Below are positions 18,948 through 27,778 of a DNA stretch of 64,000 nucleotides, piece after piece (position 1 is the stretch's first letter; each line of letters begins with the position of its first letter). Both the position numbers and the translations under genes were made by a program. The notes under the pieces are model-generated. The model worked only from the letters and a program-made list of their open reading frames with translations. It did not search any database and was not told where the DNA came from. Location: positions 62,001 to 126,000 of IMG/VR virus record IMGVR_UViG_3300045256_000058; one strand, 5' to 3'. The DNA is from a virus.

Positions 18948-20639
18948 CTACCACTCTAGAGTTCTTAAATCATCTGCATGAGGAAAGTCACTAAAGATTT
19001 CAATACTGTTATGGTCTAATTTATCAATAGTATTTGTATTGATACCCATTTCTTTGAATCTAGCCTTAGTCCAATCATCTTCAGCTATTTTTATTTTAGC
19101 TCCTTTAGTAATGAAACCTACTGACTCATTTCCAAATTCAGCAAGATACTGAACACCATATGCTATACAATCTACGATGTCATCATGAGAACCAATAGGG
19201 AATGACTTAAGTTCAGCTTTAATTGCTGCGGGGTCATATGTAGTTTCAAGCTTTAAGTCTGTTTGAAAAGGATTATAGATAACTATCTTCTTATCTCTGA
19301 AGTAGGTAAGGATGGAACCAAGTCTTTGTTCCTTACTACCACCAAATTTACGTGGGTCAAAAGCATAGATATTGTTTATCTCTCTTTCTAATAGAGACAT
19401 TGCAGCATGACCATTTGCTTTAGCTTCAATACCGATACGACTCTTTGGATACTTCTTCTTTAATTTTCTAATTGCATCTAATTGCTCAGGAATACTACAT
19501 TTGTTTCGATACATATCTACAATGTAGTACTTGTCATCCATCTTACATAGAACTAATCCAACTGTATATGAAGAAGTAGGAGATTCATTAAAGCTTAAAT
19601 CCCATACAGTCATCATCGTACTGTAGTTAATAGGTCTAGCATCTGTTTCTATAAGCCATTCTTCTTTGATTAAGTTACCGTCACCAGTTGCAGTAGGGTC
19701 TTGTTGATAACGAGTGTTATAAATAATTGGATTCTTTGCTTGCGCTGATAGAAAACTGTCAGGTAAACGATGAGGGTCTAGTAATTCGTTACGTACTTTA
19801 CGAATATCATTAAACTTAATCGGACTAACAAATGTTTTCTCAGGTATATATTTAGCAGGAAGACTTAATAGGAACCAACCCTGGTCGCCATAGGTTTCCA
19901 TAATGTAACCAGTAATATCGTTTTCTGCAAGTCTTTGCATTACAAGAATAATTACATCATTGTTTACATCATTTGAACGGTTTAAGAATGTCTGAGTAAA
20001 CCAATCATTAACTCCTTTAATCATGTTTGGATTATTTGATTCTTCAGAGTCAAGTATGTCATCAAGTATTGCAACTGTGTATCCAGTTCCTAGTACTTTC
20101 GATGTAGGAGAACAACCAAGAATATATCCATTCATATCATTATCGATACGCTTCTTGGTATTACTATCTGTAGCTAATGAGTATCTGAAGTAATCTTCAT
20201 TTTTAGGGTCACACCATCTGTCTTTGTAAAGAGGATGCTCAAGAATACGTCTACCATAAATAATGTTCTGCATGAATAGACGTTCAGAGTGAGAAGCTAA
20301 CCAGAATTTCTCTTGAGGATGATTTATCCACCACCATACAGGAGCAGTAATAGAAGCAGTAGTTGATTTACTACTACGTGGAGGAATATTAATGATTAGT
20401 CTTCGTATGTTTCTATTGAGTGCAGCTTGTATATGTTCGCATAAGCATTCAATGTGCCAGTTATTTACAAGAGGTTGAGGGTCAAAGGTATTCCAAAAAT
20501 TAATGAAGAATTGATATAGACTTCTTTCTGATTTTTCATACATTTCTTCTTGAAGTAACTCTTCAAGCATAAAGAGTTCTTCATCAAACTTCTCATCATA
20601 AAAGCCAGGGTCATCAGGTGTAAGTATTTTCTTAGGCAT
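18948..20639 (-). CDS. terL: Terminase large subunit (ATPase and nuclease)
   Basis: 563 residues from the ATG at 20639. Walker A is PPRSSKST (residues 86-93), preceded by RRLIINI; Walker B with the catalytic acid is VAILDDIL, and the motif III-like region LNRSNDVNNDVIILVMQRLAENDITG follows. The nuclease half has the RNase H-like acids: TVWDLSF, IGIEAKANG and SHDDIVDCIAYG, the last being the usual terminal DD motif. Length and motif order are normal for TerL. It pumps DNA into the prohead and cuts concatemers. It is expressed with the putative TerS and downstream head genes. Confidence 0.93.
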   Translation of the reverse strand: MPKKILTPDDPGFYDEKFDEELFMLEELLQEEMYEKSERSLYQFFINFWNTFDPQPLVNNWHIECLCEHIQAALNRNIRRLIINIPPRSSKSTTASITAPVWWWINHPQEKFWLASHSERLFMQNIIYGRRILEHPLYKDRWCDPKNEDYFRYSLATDSNTKKRIDNDMNGYILGCSPTSKVLGTGYTVAILDDILDSEESNNPNMIKGVNDWFTQTFLNRSNDVNNDVIILVMQRLAENDITGYIMETYGDQGWFLLSLPAKYIPEKTFVSPIKFNDIRKVRNELLDPHRLPDSFLSAQAKNPIIYNTRYQQDPTATGDGNLIKEEWLIETDARPINYSTMMTVWDLSFNESPTSSYTVGLVLCKMDDKYYIVDMYRNKCSIPEQLDAIRKLKKKYPKSRIGIEAKANGHAAMSLLEREINNIYAFDPRKFGGSKEQRLGSILTYFRDKKIVIYNPFQTDLKLETTYDPAAIKAELKSFPIGSHDDIVDCIAYGVQYLAEFGNESVGFITKGAKIKIAEDDWTKARFKEMGINTNTIDKLDHNSIEIFSDFPHADDLRTLEW

Positions 20640-20668
20640 AGTCAATGTTCATAGGTTGTAGTATATCT

Positions 20669-20674
20669 TATAAT
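20669..20674 (+). promoter_or_regulatory. Consensus -10 box upstream of a plus-strand gene
   Basis: A perfect TATAAT lies 36 bases before the plus-strand gene at 20711, in the gap divergent from terL. No good -35 was found at the right spacing, so this is tentative. Confidence 0.35.
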
Positions 20675-20710
20675 ATTACTATGAATTTACTTTTAGAGAC
20701 AGAATAGACT

Positions 20711-21304
20711 ATGGTATTACCTCTTTCTTTACCTTTCATGAGTCTTGGCTGGGCAAATCGAGCAAGACTTGTAAAAGAAAACAAAGCATTACAACAACAG
20801 CTAATGCATAATGCAAAAAGCTTACAAGATATTTCCAATCCATTTTCTAACCTACTTCCTAAGTTAGGAGTTGCTGGTGTAGGATTAGCTGGAGCAAAGG
20901 TAGCATCAGATACTATCTCTTCTCCTAAACAAAGACAACAAATGGCTAGTATGGCAGAAGACTTACCTACTGGTTACATACCTAGATATAACTATGCAGC
21001 TAATCGAAGCACTGACTTCTCATTTGCGGCATCAGGTAATGGAGTTACTGCTAACTTCTTTGACCCTCTCACTATGCTTATGGGATTAGAGAATGGTGCA
21101 GCATCTTTGCATTGGAATCTAAAGAATGGTAAGTTACGAAATACTAATAAGATGCTAGAACAAGAGTTACTTCGTAAAAGAGCAAATAGTAACAAAACAT
21201 TAGGTGCAATTGGTATAGGAACTGCGGCACTTGCTACTCCTGCGTTAGCATATATGAATGGCAGAAAACCAAGCAATAGTAATCAGTATTCATCTGCGAT
21301 GTAA
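20711..21304 (+). CDS. Virion-block-type protein with TANFFDP motif and two Gly/Ala segments
   Basis: 197 residues on the plus strand. It has an amphipathic start, a coiled-coil-prone segment (LVKENKALQQQLMHN), a hydrophobic run (LGVAGVGLAGAKVA), then TDFSFAASGNGVTANFFDP (residues 101-119) and a second hydrophobic run near the C-terminus (LGAIGIGTAALATPALAYM). The ANFFDP motif is shared with the gene at 12963-13787. Its stop codon lies inside the first copy of a 24-bp tandem duplication. Function unknown; composition links it to the other membrane-prone virion-block proteins. Confidence 0.65.
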   Translation: MVLPLSLPFMSLGWANRARLVKENKALQQQLMHNAKSLQDISNPFSNLLPKLGVAGVGLAGAKVASDTISSPKQRQQMASMAEDLPTGYIPRYNYAANRSTDFSFAASGNGVTANFFDPLTMLMGLENGAASLHWNLKNGKLRNTNKMLEQELLRKRANSNKTLGAIGIGTAALATPALAYMNGRKPSNSNQYSSAM

Positions 21305-21332
21305 TCAGCAGTATTCATCTGCGATGTAATCA
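21284..21332 (+). repeat. Tandem duplication of 24 bp spanning a stop codon
   Basis: CAGTATTCATCTGCGATGTA followed by ATCA occurs at 21284-21307 and again, identically, at 21309-21332, a 25-bp period. The first copy contains the end of the 20711-21304 coding sequence including its TAA. Confidence 0.95.
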
Positions 21333-21849
21333 ATCTTTACCAACTGAAACTGGATATTAGAGAGTAATGGTGTTAGTATATAGATAGGTAGCAAATGAAG
21401 GTGCTAACCTATGGTACTCAGAAATGATACCTAAAGGTCTTAGGTGGGAAGCACATGAAGCATTCAGTTAGGAATAGTCAAGCTAACAAGAATGATATAC
21501 CACTTCCTAAATTAGCAAGTCCTATAGAAAGGATAGAAAACAGATAGCAGCCTAACGCCAGTACATCCTTCACCTCTCTCATGGCATTGAGAAGTAAGAG
21601 GTTTACATAAAATTTTACATCCCCTCTTAGTAAGGGGTTAGGGAAACCTAGTACCTACGATAGGAAATGATACTATATGCGTACCTGTAGCTATTAGGTT
21701 GCTAATGTATTAAGTTGCTTCCGAGGTTACGAGACTACCAGAGAAGGTAGTTGAGTAAGTGAGAGATAGAATGAATGTTTGAAAGAGCATTAAGGAAATA
21801 TACACAGATAAGATGGTAAGATGTTTGCGATATTAGCGAACATCTTTTT
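21333..21849 (+). ncRNA. Candidate large structured RNA (about 0.5 kb) ending in a strong terminator
   Basis: About 590 bases between the plus-strand gene ending at 21304 and the convergent gene at 21893 hold no plausible coding sequence. The tract has purine-rich, hairpin-forming segments (for example CCCCTCTTAGTAAGGGG near 21633) and ends in a 10-bp stem with a U-tract, which marks a transcript end on the plus strand. Size, phage location and strand resemble the ornate large RNAs described in phages (ROOL, GOLLD), but I cannot match any consensus by eye. It could also be a long 3' UTR of the upstream gene. Confidence 0.5.
21819..21849 (+). terminator. Strong rho-independent terminator
   Basis: AGATGTTTGC pairs with GCGAACATCT across a seven-base loop (one G-U pair), followed directly by TTTTT. 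Confidence 0.85.
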
Positions 21850-21892
21850 AGTAAATGTAGGTTTTTCGGCTTTAGATATTCGAATAGCTAGT

Positions 21893-22468
21893 TCAAATAA
21901 TAAAGTGTAAGTTAGACGGTATATTCGGAAACTTATTTCTTTGTATTCTATATAGTCGGTCTAAAGATGATGTAGCTCCAGCAATCATATGATTCTGAGT
22001 TGGATTATTATTAGCATGATTTATCATAGTTTCTATCATTCCTTTAGCTCCGTAATTCTTATATTTAGGATGAGTTACAGTTTCTCCCCACATTTCAAAG
22101 CCATCGGTAGAATGAAGTGAGTAAGGAGTAGAGTAATCTCTCATTCCAGTCATTTTACGTAACCCAATAGTTGTTGGTTTACCTTCTATTGAAGTAGTTA
22201 GAGGTATTGTTTGATGTAATACTCCTCCTCCCATACTTAATGTTGGAGAAACAGGAGAAGTTAGCATACCTTGTGTATACTTTTTAGCTAACTTAGCATT
22301 TTCATATCGAGGATTTAGTGGATGGTTAGGTAAATCTATTCCTGGTTCATTATCACCAAAGTCTCTAAGTATCTCTGTATACTTATTGTCTAATCCTCTA
22401 GCATATTTTCTAACTACTCTGTCATTCATTGGAACGAATGCAAAGGTAGCCATATAATAGTATCTCAT
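21893..22468 (-). CDS. Possible GNAT-type acyltransferase
   Basis: 191 residues. The segment VTHPKYKNYGAKGMIETMINHA resembles motif A of GNAT acyltransferases (V-x-P-x-x-x-x-x-G-x-G/A-x-x-L-I), followed by HMIAGATSSLDRLYR, like the motif B region. The N-terminal half is not recognisable. The start at 22468 has AAGGAAA nine bases upstream; an ATG five codons later is an alternative. The gene sits between the putative small terminase and TerL genes, reading with them. The GNAT call is weak: motif A lacks the full Q/R-x-x-G-x-G/A. Confidence 0.4.
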   Translation of the reverse strand: MRYYYMATFAFVPMNDRVVRKYARGLDNKYTEILRDFGDNEPGIDLPNHPLNPRYENAKLAKKYTQGMLTSPVSPTLSMGGGVLHQTIPLTTSIEGKPTTIGLRKMTGMRDYSTPYSLHSTDGFEMWGETVTHPKYKNYGAKGMIETMINHANNNPTQNHMIAGATSSLDRLYRIQRNKFPNIPSNLHFII

Positions 22469-22508
22469 TTAGTGTATTTCCTTAGTGTGTAAATAGATGT
22501 ATATGATA

Positions 22509-23495
22509 TTACATGACTTCTTCAGTCTCTCTTTCTAACTCGTATACTACTGGAGCATCTAATACTGCACTCACTTCAATAGTCTCAGGTTCAGATGAAG
22601 GTTTAAGGTCACTAGCATTTAGTTTTCTACCTAGCTTTGCTTCGAGTCTCTTGATAGCTGCTTGTCTTTCTTGAGGAGTTTTGAATTTATGAGACTTAGT
22701 TTCTATTTGGAATAGTTCCATATCTTCTTTTGGAGCATTCTCATAGATTTGTCTTTGTAGCTTATAGATGTTACTAGCTACAGTAATTGCTTCTTTTACT
22801 TCATTTAGAAAGATTGGAGTACCTGTTTTGTTATTTACCATATTCATGTACTCTTTTGTTTCTTCTGATAGATAGTTAGGATTATCTAAGTCTTCAGAGG
22901 CATCTAGTACCTCTCCAAACTTATGTTCGATATATCTATCTAGAACTACACCTAATTTATTACAAGCATTTACAGCAGCTATTTCAGCTTGATAATTCTC
23001 TTGTACATATAAACCTAGCTCTTGTCCTATATTTCTTTCATTTACTCTAGCTAAATAAGCTTTACGAAGATGTTGCCATTTATCTTTATGTACTTTATCT
23101 CTTAGTGTGGTAAAGTTTACTTCAAACTTCTCTGCAAATTCTTTGTAAGTATAATCTTCAGATGCAAATGTACCATCTTCTAACTGAATTCTTTTTCCAA
23201 GTACCCAATGTTTACGTAACTCTGTCCAGTTATACTTCTTAGTTGTTTTACCATAGATATGCTTTAGACGAGGATTTTGTTCAGGAGGTAGAGGTACTTC
23301 ACTAGAACTCTCATAGTTCATGATTGTATTGAGTTCTTTAATTTCTTCTAACTCTTTTGCTACTCTTGAAGTATCCGATAGCTTTACTTTCTTTAGAGTA
23401 GTATATGGTCTAGCATCTGAATCTTTCTTACGAGGATTTGGTCTAGCAATTAATGAATACGTTGTACCTGATTCATTGAATATTTTCTTAGGCAT
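22509..23495 (-). CDS. Putative terminase small subunit
   Basis: 328 residues. The N-terminal region includes a DNA-binding helix-turn-helix: YTYKEFAEKFEVNFTTLRDKVHKDKWQHLRKAYLARV, a layout common in phage small terminases and phage HTH adaptors. A long helical middle (QELGLYVQENYQAEIAAVNACNKLGVVLDRYI) and an acidic C-terminus follow. It lies upstream of terL in the same operon, separated by one small gene, as expected for TerS. The HTH and position support the role; no specific family was matched. Confidence 0.55.
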   Translation of the reverse strand: MPKKIFNESGTTYSLIARPNPRKKDSDARPYTTLKKVKLSDTSRVAKELEEIKELNTIMNYESSSEVPLPPEQNPRLKHIYGKTTKKYNWTELRKHWVLGKRIQLEDGTFASEDYTYKEFAEKFEVNFTTLRDKVHKDKWQHLRKAYLARVNERNIGQELGLYVQENYQAEIAAVNACNKLGVVLDRYIEHKFGEVLDASEDLDNPNYLSEETKEYMNMVNNKTGTPIFLNEVKEAITVASNIYKLQRQIYENAPKEDMELFQIETKSHKFKTPQERQAAIKRLEAKLGRKLNASDLKPSSEPETIEVSAVLDAPVVYELERETEEVM

Positions 23496-23898
23496 GAGTT
23501 TGCAAGTTGTATAGTGTTTCGTTAGATATAAGAGTGTGTGCAGAAGTAAATATTAGATTGGGTATAGATATTTGACTATATGCACTTGGTAAATTGCGAT
23601 GCTTAAAGTTGTAGGAGAAGTAGATTATTTCTAACTTAGTTGCATCTGGATGAAATAGAAAATAGGATTGTATTTGACCTATTGCATGTTTTATAGAGTT
23701 AAATTCCTTTACTTCTATTAGTCTTTTTTCATTTCTAAATGTTCTCTCACTGTTTGAGTAGAGTGGTTCATCTTTATGTATGATTAGGTCAATTAGTCCT
23801 ACAGGAGTCTTTACTTCTCTAGCAACAGAATACCCTTGGTTAGAAAAATATGCTGCTAGAGCTTTTTGAACTGTAGCTTCGGATAGTTTCGTCTTCAT
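23488..23898 (-). CDS. PD-(D/E)XK-type nuclease domain protein
   Basis: 136 residues. The catalytic pattern is visible: TVQKALAAYFSNQGYSVAREVKTPVGLIDLIIHK (helix, strand and the metal-binding Asp in GLIDLII), then RLIEVKEFNSIKHAIGQIQSYFLFHP with E-x-K and the following helix with Q-x-x-x-Y/F typical of VRR-Nuc/Card1-like and restriction-type domains. Its stop overlaps the putative small-terminase start by eight bases. It may process DNA during packaging or degrade host DNA; sequence alone does not choose. Confidence 0.65.
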   Translation of the reverse strand: MKTKLSEATVQKALAAYFSNQGYSVAREVKTPVGLIDLIIHKDEPLYSNSERTFRNEKRLIEVKEFNSIKHAIGQIQSYFLFHPDATKLEIIYFSYNFKHRNLPSAYSQISIPNLIFTSAHTLISNETLYNLQTHA

Positions 23899-23901
23899 GT
23901 T

Positions 23902-24291
23902 CTAGATAAGTGGACTCATTTCTGTGTTACTGTTAATGTCTTTGTTTCTCTTTATTGTTTTGTTTAGAGAGACAGGAAGGACAGGAACTTTCATTTCTTT
24001 TCTTCTTGAAATTTGATAATCTTTTTCAAGTTTCTTTTGTTCAAGTTTATTGTCTTTTCTTACAATTCGATAACGTTTTACTTCCTGCTCACTGTCTACA
24101 GGAAGATTTAATGCTGCTGAAACTTTTTGTCTGTCTTCAGGTTTCATTGGTTTGATATTATTTCCAACTGTTCCATTATTTCCAGGAGCATTCCCTCTAG
24201 GATTTGCAGGAGTAGGTGTGTTGGTTAGAGAAGCTTGGGCTAATAAGTCTGCTGCTCCGAAGTTAGAAAAAGCTTGTTTAAGAAGTTTCAT
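23902..24291 (-). CDS. Small basic protein at the start of the virion operon
   Basis: 129 residues from the ATG at 24291, chosen because it is preceded by AAGGATAA; an upstream start at 24321 would add 10. It begins MKLLKQAFSNFGAADLL, like other virion-block proteins with an SNF/ANF motif near the start. An Asn/Pro/Gly-rich linker is followed by a strongly basic C-terminal half (VKRYRIVRKDNKLEQKKLEK). No family recognised. It is the promoter-proximal gene of the leftward block. Confidence 0.6.
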   Translation of the reverse strand: MKLLKQAFSNFGAADLLAQASLTNTPTPANPRGNAPGNNGTVGNNIKPMKPEDRQKVSAALNLPVDSEQEVKRYRIVRKDNKLEQKKLEKDYQISRRKEMKVPVLPVSLNKTIKRNKDINSNTEMSPLI

Positions 24292-24660
24292 GTGATTCAA
24301 AATTATCCTTGATGTTTTCAATAATCTCTTCGTTTACAGTTTTGTGACTGCGTTTACTACAATTAGTTTAGCATTTCGTGCATGAAAAATATGCCGGGAT
24401 TTCTGTGCTTTTTTTATTCTCTTTATGATTTAGGTGAGTTTGAATTATTGGGTTGGAAGCAGCCCCTTAAAAAACATCCTATCACACTCTGAAACCCCTG
24501 TCAAATAAGGCTTTCAGCCATTTTACCTCTCAATCCATAAGCTACACTTATAGTACAGATGTACGGTTAGGTATAGAGTATTCTCTATAGTAACTATAGA
24601 AAACTTTACATAGTAAATAGGTATAAATACTCTATACAATCCTGTTGAAAACTGCGATAC

Positions 24661-24680
24661 TGTTTACAGGTTGGATAAGA
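24661..24680 (+). repeat. First copy of TGTTTACA(A)GGTTGG repeat
   Basis: TGTTTACAGGTTGGATAAGA here and TGTTTACAAGGTTGGTTATG at 24841-24860 share 14 leading bases apart from one inserted A, 180 bases apart in the divergent control region. This is possibly a regulator-binding site. Confidence 0.5.
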
Positions 24681-24840
24681 GATAAGGAGGTTAAAGGATA
24701 AAACACTATGAACAATTAAATATTCTTATGGGATTGCAAGGGCTATTGCTCTTGACTTTCACAGGATAACTGTGCTTAAAATCCCGGCTAGAAAATTGGG
24801 TATTTATGCCTATTGCGTTTTCTATCCGTATCCCCTAAGA

Positions 24841-24860
24841 TGTTTACAAGGTTGGTTATG
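24841..24860 (+). repeat. Second copy of TGTTTACA(A)GGTTGG repeat
   Basis: See the copy at 24661. Here GGTTG also pairs with CAACC about 10 bases downstream to form a small hairpin shortly before the first rightward gene. Confidence 0.5.
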
Positions 24861-24944
24861 AGACAACCGACAATCAAACGATAGATTCCAAGCTATCACC
24901 CTATCAAAATTTATTCGCAGAGTCAAACTGCAAAAGGAGTACCT

Positions 24945-25427
24945 ATGGCTAAAGCCAGAAGTGTAGCTCTCCGTAAGACCTTCGCCTATGGTGTATTGGC
25001 TGTTACAAAGTCAACCGTATGGAAAGAGAAAGGTAATCCCGAAGCGGGTACGGAGGTAGTCTACTCAGTTCGCTTTAAGGTAAAGTCAGAAGTCTTAGAG
25101 CGTCTTAAAGCTCAAGGTGTGAAAAATCCTCTCAAGGATAATCCATTCCTTTTGATGCAAGATGGGGCTTCTTTCAAAAGGTTCTTTTCTAATGGTAGTG
25201 AGAAAATTACTACCTATATAAAGACTACTGACTATGCTAAAGCTGAGGAAGTTTTTAAGCGTGTAGTCTCTAGTATGAGTAGGGGTGTTAAGCCTACTAA
25301 AAAAGCTGTGATTCAAGATGTGCTGCCATCTGGTATGCGTATTGTTGAGCGTTCACAGTCTGAGTTTAGTAAAGCTTTGCTTTCTCCCTCCACACCATCT
25401 AAAAAACTATCCTTTAGCGTGAGATAA
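24945..25427 (+). CDS. Unassigned 160-aa protein, first gene of the rightward block
   Basis: A good Shine-Dalgarno (AAAGGAG at about 24932) precedes the ATG. The protein is basic, with Lys-rich ends, a charged middle (SVRFKVKSEVLERLKAQGVKNPL) and a Ser/Pro-rich C-terminus. No family recognised. As the first gene next to the control region it is a candidate early or regulatory protein, which is inference from position only. Confidence 0.7.
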   Translation: MAKARSVALRKTFAYGVLAVTKSTVWKEKGNPEAGTEVVYSVRFKVKSEVLERLKAQGVKNPLKDNPFLLMQDGASFKRFFSNGSEKITTYIKTTDYAKAEEVFKRVVSSMSRGVKPTKKAVIQDVLPSGMRIVERSQSEFSKALLSPSTPSKKLSFSVR

Positions 25428-25430
25428 GCC

Positions 25431-25691
25431 ATGAAGTATGCTGTCTTAAAAACTGGCAATCACTATGCCCGTATGAATTACGCATATCAACCATGCTGTA
25501 ATACGGGTTTAGTAGAGATTGATGAGTCTATCCCTACGGATGACTATGGCAATCCCATTACTGTTGCAGACTATAAGCTAGTTGATGATTTAGCTCTAGC
25601 TACAGTTTTCCCTAAGAAGTTGGCTAAACGTTTAGTTAGGGCTGATTTATTTCTTGAGGTTATGACTGTTCAGCGTGTAATGTTCGTTTAG
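25431..25691 (+). CDS. Unassigned 86-aa protein
   Basis: Begins three bases after the preceding stop, so probably translated with it. Contains NYAYQPCCNTGLVEID with a vicinal Cys pair and a Leu/Lys-rich C-terminal helix. No recognised family. It is the last coding gene before the long non-coding tract. Confidence 0.6.
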   Translation: MKYAVLKTGNHYARMNYAYQPCCNTGLVEIDESIPTDDYGNPITVADYKLVDDLALATVFPKKLAKRLVRADLFLEVMTVQRVMFV

Positions 25692-25704
25692 GTATTTCTT
25701 CTTA

Positions 25705-25733
25705 TTGACTTCTGCCCATATTGGCTGTATTGT
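25705..25733 (+). promoter_or_regulatory. Sigma70-type promoter for the giant non-coding tract
   Basis: TTGACT (25705-25710), 17-base spacer, TATTGT (25728-25733). It lies 13 bases after the last stop and directly before the hairpin-rich tract. Confidence 0.5.
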
Positions 25734-25739
25734 GTTTAT

Positions 25740-27640
25740 AGGTTGGTTTTCTAACCTGTATTCCATGCTCTAGAGTTCGACTCTCTAGTGGGCACTGGGC
25801 TTTACGATGTACTTCGTTTATGCCCTATTAATAGCCTTGCTGTGAGGTTAAACACAGTGACATACTCTCCTGACAGAGAGGATTGGGCGTTCATAGCGCA
25901 AATTTACACTGCTACGGTAGCGGTATTGCTATCTACAGAGTGTTCTACAGTGCTTTCAATGTGCTGTAACATTAAATCGGGCTTAATATACCCGTCAAAT
26001 GTTGACAGTTTGCGATAGCTGTATGATTCACTCGCTTTTGTAGCTAAATGAACCGTAGTTTCTATGTGTAATATTTGCCGTATCTTATAACGATAGGATT
26101 GAATGCTGTGGTTGGTAGTGGTCTATATGACTAAGTAGCTAACGTGTTCCTGATGGCATATCACGGGGTATGAATAGGGGTGAGTTACTATGAACCGTAA
26201 ACTACAAATCTCGATAGCGAGCTAATCGTAACATTCGGTTAGTATATGCTTTCATCTGGCGATAGGTGCTAGTGTCCCCATAGGGGTGCTAGTATTCAAT
26301 AAGCTCGGTAGTACCATGAGGGAACGGGTGTGGAGTGCTGTTAGCCTAACAGTGCATTGATGCGTCCTAGTATGCTTGGGAATCCTAATGCTCAGACTTT
26401 ATCCGGGTAGGTGCGGAATGAGTTGCTTCTAAGGATGACTGTATAGAAAGCTGAGTCTGTAAATGTGAGCTAGAGAGGTTGCGGCTAGGGGTAGAGCTTT
26501 ATGCTACTACTTTCTACCGACTAAGTGTGCCTGCTTGAAACGGTCTTAATAAAACCGTCAAAGCGGATAACGGATGTATATCCTAGCTTAGTTATGGGGA
26601 CTGTAGTGTGTATAAAGTATATGCTGTTAGCCTAGAAGGTGTAGTGAGACTGGGAACTGATTGAAAGGGTTTGTATGATTCCCTTCCCCATTGGGATGAT
26701 TCTTATTTGAGTAGGCAGTTGCATCTTTACAGTTTGGACAGTTGGTAAGTATCGTGTAGCGGAATACACTAGACAATACCCGTATATACAAATATTACTT
26801 CCCGTCATAGTACGGGCTTTTCGGGGTACGTCAGTCACTATCCTAGTCTATGCAATGGAGAATGCGGCAATACAAGCCTTTCCTCGATTCACTATCATAG
26901 CCTATACTTACACCAAAGCGTCCCTAAATGTAAAGATAAATTGTATCCCCGGTATTCCCATATAAACAATATCGTGTTACCGCTTCCTAATGCACAATGA
27001 TGCTGTGGGGGCTGTTTTGTGCTGTCTGGAAGTATTGCACGGTATTGGGGATAAGGTAGACTCTACTACTCTTCACTATGAAGAAAAGTAGGCTCTATGG
27101 AAGGGCAGTAAGTAAGTATCTAGCTATATGTCCTCTCTTTGGACATGGCTCCCTACATAAGCGTAGTATAAGGATTATCTCAAGCATAATTCTTCGACTT
27201 ACCTATGGCTATGGGTTCGAGAATAAGTGTGAAGCGAAGCTAACAAGGAGTACGGCTATTTACGGAAAGCTGCGTCTGTCATTGCGATAGGCTGCAAACT
27301 GACCATAGAGACAAAATGAATCGGAACGCTGAGTGTGTAGTGTTCTATTGAGGTATTGCATTCTAGTTCATGTTACTCCTGACTAGCGTGTAAGTTCCAT
27401 ATCGGGTGATGGCTGTCTCAGTAATTATAAATGCGCGAAGTAACATTCCAATGCGCTATGGAGGGAGGTAGGGTAATGAGAGACAGTCATGGGAGTTCAT
27501 TATACAGATAGTCCCTCTCTTCCAAAAGGGGCTTCTGTTATCTCTTAAGTAATCCCAGTGAGAGAGTATATAGTATGAGTTAGCAATAACTCTAGCTAGT
27601 TAGAAATAGGTTAATAGCTTGTTTCTACCTAGTGAAAGAT
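25740..27640 (+). ncRNA. Candidate giant structured non-coding RNA (about 1.9 kb)
   Basis: This long stretch has no convincing gene: open frames are short, lack ribosome-binding sites and have unlikely composition. It is visibly less AT-rich than its surroundings and dense in short hairpins, for example GGTT/AACC at 25741-25756, CTAGAG/CTCTAG at 25770-25788, CGGG/CCCG at 25978-25994, CCCC/GGGG with an ATA loop at 26276-26286, ACGGT/ACCGT at 26540-26558 and CCCGT/ACGGG at 26801-26816. A promoter stands at its left edge. It resembles in size and setting the giant ornate phage RNAs (GOLLD-like), but no consensus could be checked. The 3' end is uncertain because no clear U-tract ends it. Confidence 0.55.
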
Positions 27641-27778
27641 ACTGTGTACTCTCAATATTCTGGTTACGCTTACCTTCTGGTGCAAGTCCAGATAGAGGTA
27701 TGGGTATCGTACCCTATAGAGTCTAGGCTATTACGGCTTAGGCTCAATTTGTCATGCAAACTTATTGAGGTCAGTCTC

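Larger units (their letters stand above)
24322..24930. promoter_or_regulatory. Divergent intergenic control region
   Basis: About 620 bases separate the leftward virion block from the rightward accessory block. No coding sequence is supported. It is AT-rich, has several A/T-hexamer candidates for -10 boxes (for example TATAAAT near 24622), short inverted repeats (GGGATT near 24730 with AATCCC near 24780) and two copies of a TGTTTACA-based repeat. It probably holds promoters for both blocks; I could not fix exact start sites. Confidence 0.55.

Noticed and set aside
25788-27290. Short open frames inside the 25.7-27.6 kb tract as genes
   Set aside because: They lack ribosome-binding sites, have odd amino acid use, and lie in hairpin-rich sequence.
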